A stretch of 64,000 nucleotides of DNA, taken from NCBI GenBank assembly GCA_001899635.1, contig MKVQ01000041.1, positions 186,001 through 250,000 of the forward strand, read 5' to 3'. Of this stretch, positions 53,362-64,000 are shown piece after piece. Position 1 is the first letter of the stretch. Each line of letters begins with the position of its first letter. The translations under genes were made by a program, and so were the position numbers. The notes under the pieces were generated by a model that saw only the letters and a list, made by a program, of their open reading frames with translations, made no database searches and had not been told where the DNA came from. This DNA is from Myxococcales bacterium 68-20. GTDB taxonomy: Bacteria > Myxococcota_A > Polyangia > Polyangiales > Polyangiaceae.

Positions 53362-56124
53362 TCAGGCCGCGCTGAACGAAGACGTGCGCGGCCGAGGAGG
53401 CGGCTCACCGCGCGCGAGGAGCCGCTCGACCACGCTGCCGAGCATCGCGGGCTGCACGGGCTTCGCGACGTGGGCGTCGAAGCCGGCGGCGATCGCCTTC
53501 GTCGCGTCCTGCCTCGACGCGTAGGCCGTGAGAGCGACGGCGGGAATGGCCCCGTCCTTCTTCCGCGCCCGGACCGCCTTGATGAGGTCCATTCCGTCCA
53601 TGTCGGGGAGCCCGATGTCCGAGACGAGCACCTGCGGTCGAGCACCGTCGAGCGCATCGAGCGCGGCAGCGGCCGTCATCGCCGACGTCACGCGAGCACC
53701 ATAGCGTTCGAGGATCGTGCACACGAGCTCGTTGCCGTCGGGGTCGTCCTCCACGATGAGCACGTGCACACCGGTGAGGTCGGGATCTCCTGCGGGCGAG
53801 AGCGAGTGCGCCTCCTCCTCGCGCCCCAAAGACGACTCGGCGGCGAGAGGAAGCTCGACGGTGAACGACGCGCCCTTCCCGTGTCCCTCGCTCGAGGCCG
53901 ACACGGAGCCGCCGTGCTCTTCCACCAGGTGCTTGACGATCGCGAGGCCGAGCCCGAGCCCCGCGTGAATCGATCGGGGCTGCTTGCTCGCGGAGGCGTC
54001 CCTCGAGTCGCTCCCGCCCGCTCCCAGATGGCTCGTGTGCTCCTGGCGGAAGCGCTCGAAGACGTGGGGGAGGAAGTCGGGCGCGATCCCCTCCCCCGAA
54101 TCGGAAACGACCACGCAGACGCGCTCCTCGTCTCCCTGGACCGCCACCGACACCGTCCCGCCGCGCGGCGTGAACTTGATCGCGTTCGACAGGAGGTTCG
54201 CGACCACCTGGCGGAGCCGACCGGGGTCGCCGAGGACACCGCCGGTCTTCGCGACCGTGAGCTCCAGCGCGATCTCCTTGTTCGCGCACTGAGGCCGCGC
54301 CGCGATGACGGCGGCATCGACGACCGATGCGAGCGATACGTACCTGGACTCGAGCTTCAACGTCCCGGTGACGATGCGCGAGACGTCGAGCAGGTCACCC
54401 ACGAGCCCCGAGAGCGCATGTGCGTTGCGGTCGATCGTCTCGATCGCACGCGATAGCTCGTCGCCTGCGAGGAGGCCGTTCTTCATCATGTCGGTCCAGC
54501 CGACGATCGCGTTGAGCGGGGTTCTGAGCTCGTGCGAGAGCGTCGCCAGGAAGACGTCCTTGCTCTTGTTCGCGAGCTCGAGCTCCTCGCGGCGACGCTC
54601 CATCGCCGCATGGAGGCGCGTGTTGTCGATCGCGACCGCGATCCGACGAGCAAGGTCCCCGGCGAGGTCGACATCGGCCTGCGCGAACCGTTCACCGGCG
54701 GAGAGCTTCACGAACGTGAGGGTGCCGAGCGTGCGACCGCGACTGACGAGCGGCACGCAGACGTACGCGCTGACGCCGAGCTCTTCGAGGAACCGCAGGT
54801 GCTCGGCGCCTCGACCGGAGTGGACCGGGCTGCACTCGCAATCGCGCAGCGCGACGCGGGCCTCGTGCTCGACATCGAGGAAGACCTCGGCCCGGCCGCT
54901 GTAGATGACGATGGCGGGGCCTAGCGACAGGCGCGGATCCGCGAGGCGGCTCGGGTCGATGCCGTCCACGGCGACGGCGAGGCGCTCGCTGGCGGTCCCC
55001 GTCACGCCGGGCGCGAACGGCTCCCCCATGCTCCAGGGCTCGGCTCCCTGGATGTCGAGGAGCGCACCGTCTCCGAGGATCGGCAGCGCGCTCCGCAGGA
55101 CGATCTCGAGATCTCGCGTCGGCGTCGCGCCGGCGTCCGGGTGTCCGGGGTCGACCCCGAGCGAGCGATTCAAGCGGTGACTCGCGTCGGCGAGCATTCG
55201 GAGGGCCCGGTCAGCGCGGACGCGTGCGTCGATGTCCGTCGCCGTCCCCACCCACGCCATCACGTTGCCGTGCTCGTCGTGATGGGGAACCGCGCGAACG
55301 AGATGAAAGCGGTAGCCATGCGGAGGCGCGCCCAGACGGAGCTCGGCCTCCCACTCAGCGCATGCCTTCACCGCGCTGCTCCACCCCGATGCGAACGACG
55401 CGAGGTCCTCCGGATGCACGATCGTCGCGATCTCCGAAGCGCCGGGCGTACGCGGCGCTTCGGTCCTCTCGGGAGACTGCAGGGTCTCGTGATGGCCCGG
55501 CCCGGACGCCGCGAGCGCGGCCCAGCGCTGGTTGTGGTACGTGATGTTCCCCGCGGCATCCGCCGTCCAGACGATCTGCGGCATGGAGTCGGCGAGGTCC
55601 TCGTAGCGCCGCTCGCTCCACCGCTTGAAGTCGGCGAGCGCTCGCTCGCTCCCGATCCGCAGCGCCTCGTGCTGCGCGCGGATGACCGCATTCTTCTTCC
55701 CGAGCTCGACGAAGGTGGCAACCTTCGTGCGAAGAGCATCCGGATCGTACGGCTTGAAGAGATAGTCCACCGCGCCTGCCTCGTAGCCGCGCGTGACGTA
55801 GCTCGCATCCTTGCTGATCGCCGTCAGGAAGATCACCGGCACATCGCGGGTCGTCGGGCGCTTGCGGAGCATCTCCGCCGTCTCGATCCCGTCCATCTCC
55901 GGCATCTGCACATCCAGGAGGACCACGCAGAACTCCGTCTTGAGCGCATGACGGAGCGCCTCGACTCCCGAGGCGGCGGCGATCACGCGTTGCCCGAGCG
56001 GCTCGAGGATCGCCTCGAGCGCGAGGAGGTTCGACGGCTCGTCGTCCACGATGAGGATGTTGCAGACGGGGCTCTCCACGCCGCTCGGCGGGAGTGTCGT
56101 GCCCGACTCCTTCGGGAGGGTCAT
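53362..56124 (-). CDS. Hybrid sensor kinase REC-PAS-GAF-HisKA-HATPase-REC
   Basis: This 920-residue protein has an N-terminal receiver (ILIVDDEPSN, Asp71 in LLDVQMPEMDG). A PAS domain (SMPQIVWTADAAGNITYHN ... WVGTATDID) and a GAF domain follow. The HisKA box is FLATLSHELRTPLNAIVGW. The ATPase has N-box LLSNAIKFTPRGG, G1 SDSGEGI and G2 GLGLGLAIVKH. A C-terminal receiver ends it (VLIVEDDPDG, LVSDIGLPDMDG). No membrane span is present, so it is cytosolic. Start overlaps the CheB stop as ATGA. It is the last gene of the operon and could pass phosphate to the receivers of the poly-HAMP kinase, or receive it. Confidence 0.93.
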   Translation of the reverse strand: MTLPKESGTTLPPSGVESPVCNILIVDDEPSNLLALEAILEPLGQRVIAAASGVEALRHALKTEFCVVLLDVQMPEMDGIETAEMLRKRPTTRDVPVIFLTAISKDASYVTRGYEAGAVDYLFKPYDPDALRTKVATFVELGKKNAVIRAQHEALRIGSERALADFKRWSERRYEDLADSMPQIVWTADAAGNITYHNQRWAALAASGPGHHETLQSPERTEAPRTPGASEIATIVHPEDLASFASGWSSAVKACAEWEAELRLGAPPHGYRFHLVRAVPHHDEHGNVMAWVGTATDIDARVRADRALRMLADASHRLNRSLGVDPGHPDAGATPTRDLEIVLRSALPILGDGALLDIQGAEPWSMGEPFAPGVTGTASERLAVAVDGIDPSRLADPRLSLGPAIVIYSGRAEVFLDVEHEARVALRDCECSPVHSGRGAEHLRFLEELGVSAYVCVPLVSRGRTLGTLTFVKLSAGERFAQADVDLAGDLARRIAVAIDNTRLHAAMERRREELELANKSKDVFLATLSHELRTPLNAIVGWTDMMKNGLLAGDELSRAIETIDRNAHALSGLVGDLLDVSRIVTGTLKLESRYVSLASVVDAAVIAARPQCANKEIALELTVAKTGGVLGDPGRLRQVVANLLSNAIKFTPRGGTVSVAVQGDEERVCVVVSDSGEGIAPDFLPHVFERFRQEHTSHLGAGGSDSRDASASKQPRSIHAGLGLGLAIVKHLVEEHGGSVSASSEGHGKGASFTVELPLAAESSLGREEEAHSLSPAGDPDLTGVHVLIVEDDPDGNELVCTILERYGARVTSAMTAAAALDALDGARPQVLVSDIGLPDMDGMDLIKAVRARKKDGAIPAVALTAYASRQDATKAIAAGFDAHVAKPVQPAMLGSVVERLLARGEPPPRPRTSSFSAA

Positions 56125-56684
56125 GACACGCTCCTCCGCACGAGCTCGCCGGCGATGTCGCCCAGGGAGAGCACGTGGTCGACGGCGCCCCTCGTGATCG
56201 CGGCGGCCGGCATCTCCGGGCTCTCGGCGGTCGCCGGGTCCTGGACGATCGCAACGCCGCCAGCGGCTCGGATCCGGGTCAGGCCACGCGCGCCGTCGTG
56301 GTTCGCTCCCGTGAGGAGCACCGCCAGCACACCGGGCCCGTAGGTGTCGGCGGCGGACTCGAACAGGACGTCGATCGACGGCCGGCTGAAGCTCACGGGC
56401 TCGTCGGTCGAGAGCGCGAGGCCGCCGCCCGGCTCGAGGAGAAGGTGGTAATCGGGCGGCGCCAGATAGACACCTGGAGCCGCGAGCGCCTCCTTGTCCT
56501 CCGCCTCGCGGACCGGAAGCGCGATCCTTCCCTGGATCACAGTCGCGAAGAGCTCGGACTCGCGGGAGCGATGCTGGACGGCCACGATCGGGACGTCGAA
56601 CCCTGGGGGAAGGCTTCCAAGCACCTTCTCCAGCGCGCGCAGCCCTCCCGCGGACGCACCGACGACGACGACGTTCGGCCTCAT
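56121..56684 (-). CDS. Stand-alone CheB methylesterase domain
   Basis: This 187-residue protein is only the CheB catalytic domain. The Ser-His-Asp triad is in place: Ser11 in VVGASAGG, His38 in VAVQHRS, Asp in LTGANHDGARG. It also has GVYLAPPDYHLLL. CheB removes methyl groups from glutamates of chemoreceptors and is normally held inactive by its receiver, which is missing here; activity would be constitutive or controlled by neighbours. It overlaps genes on both sides by 4 bp (ATGA). Confidence 0.92.
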   Translation of the reverse strand: MRPNVVVVGASAGGLRALEKVLGSLPPGFDVPIVAVQHRSRESELFATVIQGRIALPVREAEDKEALAAPGVYLAPPDYHLLLEPGGGLALSTDEPVSFSRPSIDVLFESAADTYGPGVLAVLLTGANHDGARGLTRIRAAGGVAIVQDPATAESPEMPAAAITRGAVDHVLSLGDIAGELVRRSVS

Positions 56685-57793
56685 CCGGTCCCCCTTGTTC
56701 GTGTTGGACGAGACGACGGCGCGAGCTCACGATCGAGATGCCCCTCGAGCTCGACCTCGCGGTGGGGACGCGGCGGACCGGCCCTCCGATAGATGCGCTC
56801 CTTCGGATCGAGCTCCTCGAACTCCTGCTCGACCTTCGTGAAGCGGAGCGACTCCCGCCGGCCGAGACAGAGGAACCCGAGCGGCGACAGACTGTCGCCG
56901 AAGAGCCGGAGCGTTCGCTCTTTCAAGTCCCGATCGAAGTAGATGAGGACGTTCCGGCAGAGGATGACGTTGAACTCGCTGAACGACGTGTCGGTCGCGA
57001 GGTTGTGCTGCGCGAAGAGCACGTTCTCGCGGAGCCGCGCGTGGAAGAGCGCCGCGCCATAGCTCGCCGTGTAGTACTCGCTGAACGAGCGCGTCCCACC
57101 GGCCTGCAGATAGTTGGTCGTGTACTCGCGCATCCGCGCGATCGGGAAGATCCCGGTCCGCGCGTGCTCGAGCGCCTCCGCGTTCATGTCCGTCGCGTAG
57201 AGGCGCGAGCGCTCGTAGAGCCCCTCTTCCTCGAGAAGGATCGCCATCGCGTAGACCTCCTCACCCGAGGCACAGCCAGCGTGCCAGATCCGCACCGACG
57301 GATACGTGCGCAGCATCGGCACCACCTTCTCGCGCAGCGACCGGAAGAAGGTCGGGTCGCGGAACATGCCGGTCACGTTGACGGACATGTCCCGGAGGAG
57401 CGCCTCCATCGCCGCGGGCTCGTGGAGCACGCGGTCCTGCAGAGCGGAGAACGTGGCGAGCCCTTCCCCCTCGAGCCGCCTCTTGAGGCGGCGGCGGAGC
57501 GAGGACGGAGCGTATTGCCGGAAGTCGTAACCGTAGTGGCGATGAATCGCCTCGAGGAGCAGCTCCATCTCGAGCCGCTCGAGTGGCGAGACGCCGGCGA
57601 ACGCAGGCACCGCCGGCTCAGCGCGCGTCGCCCGGCCCGCCTCCAGCGGCGTCGCACGAGACTCCGCGGAGAGCGGCCCGCCCTCACGCGTCATGGCTCG
57701 GCTCGTCGCGTGGGCCGACGCAGCGCTCCCCTCGGCCTCGGCCGAAGCGGCGACGTCGAAGCGTCCATGGATGCCGCTGCGGGAGCTCATCAT
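56681..57793 (-). CDS. CheR methyltransferase
   Basis: This 370-residue protein has an N-terminal disordered stretch of about 60 residues, then the CheR helical domain (YDFRQYAPSSLRRRLKRRL) and SAM domain: IWHAGCASGEEVYAMAILLEE, LYATDMNAEALEHARTGIF, FNVILCRNVLIYF. It would methylate receptor-type glutamates using S-adenosylmethionine. The pentapeptide tether of classical CheR is absent. No chemoreceptor is in the window; the poly-HAMP kinase 15 bp upstream or an unlinked protein may be the substrate. It overlaps CheB by 4 bp. Confidence 0.92.
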   Translation of the reverse strand: MMSSRSGIHGRFDVAASAEAEGSAASAHATSRAMTREGGPLSAESRATPLEAGRATRAEPAVPAFAGVSPLERLEMELLLEAIHRHYGYDFRQYAPSSLRRRLKRRLEGEGLATFSALQDRVLHEPAAMEALLRDMSVNVTGMFRDPTFFRSLREKVVPMLRTYPSVRIWHAGCASGEEVYAMAILLEEEGLYERSRLYATDMNAEALEHARTGIFPIARMREYTTNYLQAGGTRSFSEYYTASYGAALFHARLRENVLFAQHNLATDTSFSEFNVILCRNVLIYFDRDLKERTLRLFGDSLSPLGFLCLGRRESLRFTKVEQEFEELDPKERIYRRAGPPRPHREVELEGHLDRELAPSSRPTRTRGTG

Positions 57794-57808
57794 CGGATCG
57801 AAGGACCT

Positions 57809-63283
<5,475 letters not shown>

Positions 63284-63308
63284 TCAAACGAGCGCCAAAG
63301 GCGCACCT

Positions 63309-63337
63309 CCGCGGGTGGTTGGGGCGCGAGCCCCGAG
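63309..63337 (+). repeat. Interspersed hairpin repeat, copy D
   Basis: CCGCGGGTGGTTGGGGCGCG then AGCCCCGAG contains the perfect stem GGGGC-GCGA-GCCCC. It lies 26-54 bp upstream of the poly-HAMP kinase start. Confidence 0.65.
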
Positions 63338-63482
63338 TGGGTGCCCCTCCTCGGGCAGGTCGCGGGTGCGTATGCAAGCCCCACACCGTGGCGAAAGCGC
63401 GATCGCCCGATCGGAAGCCTGCGAAATCGAGGCGCGCGGGCGCGATTGCCGCACAGGATCGCCACAGCGAAACGGATCTGCC

Positions 63483-63944
63483 TCAAGTCTGCGCCAACGC
63501 CACCTGACCGCGCTGTGCCCGCTGGATCGCCGACGCGAGCGAATACGCCTCCGCGGTCGCGACACGGAAGCGGGCCGTGATCGCCTCGCCGAGATCGCGC
63601 GCAGCCGACGTGTTGGTACCGGCGAGGATGCGCGCACATTCGGCGATCAGCCTGACATCGGGACAACCGTCGACGACGGTCGCCGTCGACGCGAGCCACT
63701 CCCACCGGAGCCGCTCGCATGTCCGTGCGCGGGGGCGCGCGTCGATGCCCCAGTTGCTCGCGGCAGCGATCGTCGCGTCGAGGAGCGAACGGAGGAAGCT
63801 CGCAGCGCTCTTCGCAGCAACCGCGATCATCTCGTCCTGCGTGCGCCGCGCGCAGAGATCGAAGCCGACAGATGCAGCGTTGCACGCCGAAGCAAGTGCA
63901 AGCGCGGCGTCCGGGAGCTTGCCAAGCCCGTTCGGAGTGATCAT
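63483..63944 (-). CDS. Hypothetical helical protein
   Basis: This 153-residue Ala-rich, mostly helical protein (PDAALALASACNAASVGFDLC; MIAVAAKSAASFLRSLLDATIAAASNWG; ARDLGEAITARFRVATAEAYSLASAIQRAQRG) has no signal or membrane span. Pattern suggests a helical bundle. A GTG five codons earlier, preceded by GGGGAG at very short spacing, is an alternative start. It lies upstream of the poly-HAMP kinase on the same strand with 199 bp between. I recognise no family and it could be a chance frame. Confidence 0.5.
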   Translation of the reverse strand: MITPNGLGKLPDAALALASACNAASVGFDLCARRTQDEMIAVAAKSAASFLRSLLDATIAAASNWGIDARPRARTCERLRWEWLASTATVVDGCPDVRLIAECARILAGTNTSAARDLGEAITARFRVATAEAYSLASAIQRAQRGQVALAQT

Positions 63945-64000
63945 CTCTGCGGGCGCCACTCCCCGTGTGGTCCTGTTCGATACGATGTGGACTCCGTCCG

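Overview
The window looks like a chromosomal segment of a Myxococcota bacterium, most likely a Polyangia-type (Sorangium/Labilithrix-like) organism. The evidence is extreme G+C richness with G/C-ending codons, many Cys-rich lipoproteins with Asp/Ser/Gly-rich linkers, a Hanks-type Ser/Thr kinase beside PEGA and SUMF1 proteins, a GxxExxY protein, a MYXO-CTERM-like C-terminal anchor, and very large hybrid histidine kinases. This is inferred from gene content; no rRNA or tRNA gene was found to anchor it.

Layout. 1-3000: a truncated ferritin-like protein, a TlpA-like lipoprotein with a Lys-rich tail, and a small double-psi-barrel-like lipoprotein. 3000-13600: a MoxR/DUF58/von Willebrand factor A operon on the minus strand. 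It is split by about 1.3 kb of inserted DNA holding a plus-strand GxxExxY gene, 37-bp direct repeats, an inverted pair of hairpin elements and an 18-bp tandem array. 14000-20500: a Nudix hydrolase with NAD kinase, then mostly monocistronic secreted proteins (lipoproteins, a cyclophilin-type isomerase, a VWA lipoprotein). 20600-24300: two tail-to-tail WYL-type regulators, one lacking the WYL core, and a polytopic membrane protein. 24300-31500: a KAS III enzyme, a secreted protein, RNase D overlapping LpxB, an ArnT-like membrane glycosyltransferase and a Cys-rich lipoprotein. 31600-40600: BioB, a GAF/sigma-54 activator, a metallo-beta-lactamase-fold hydrolase, an orphan receiver, a PilT-like ATPase, ThiC and lipoproteins.

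40600-50100: a GAF/GAF/class III nucleotide cyclase, a kinase-PEGA-SUMF1 operon, two divergent GT4 glycosyltransferases and a CHRD protein. 50200-53350: a small protein, a protein made of four 91-residue repeats, a DUF2334 deacetylase and an orphan histidine kinase with a degenerate ATPase domain. 53360-63300: a tightly coupled minus-strand signalling operon: an 1824-residue poly-HAMP hybrid kinase, CheR, a stand-alone CheB domain, and a REC-PAS-GAF-kinase-REC hybrid. Because CheR and CheB normally set methylation-based adaptation, this operon may couple a soluble HAMP array to a methylation-like or GAF-sensed input.

Three window-wide patterns stand out. Many single genes have a -10-like TAnnnT box exactly 6 nt before the start codon and no Shine-Dalgarno, which suggests leaderless mRNAs. 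A small hairpin repeat recurs upstream of four minus-strand genes. Convergent gene pairs are often separated by strong hairpins without T-tracts.
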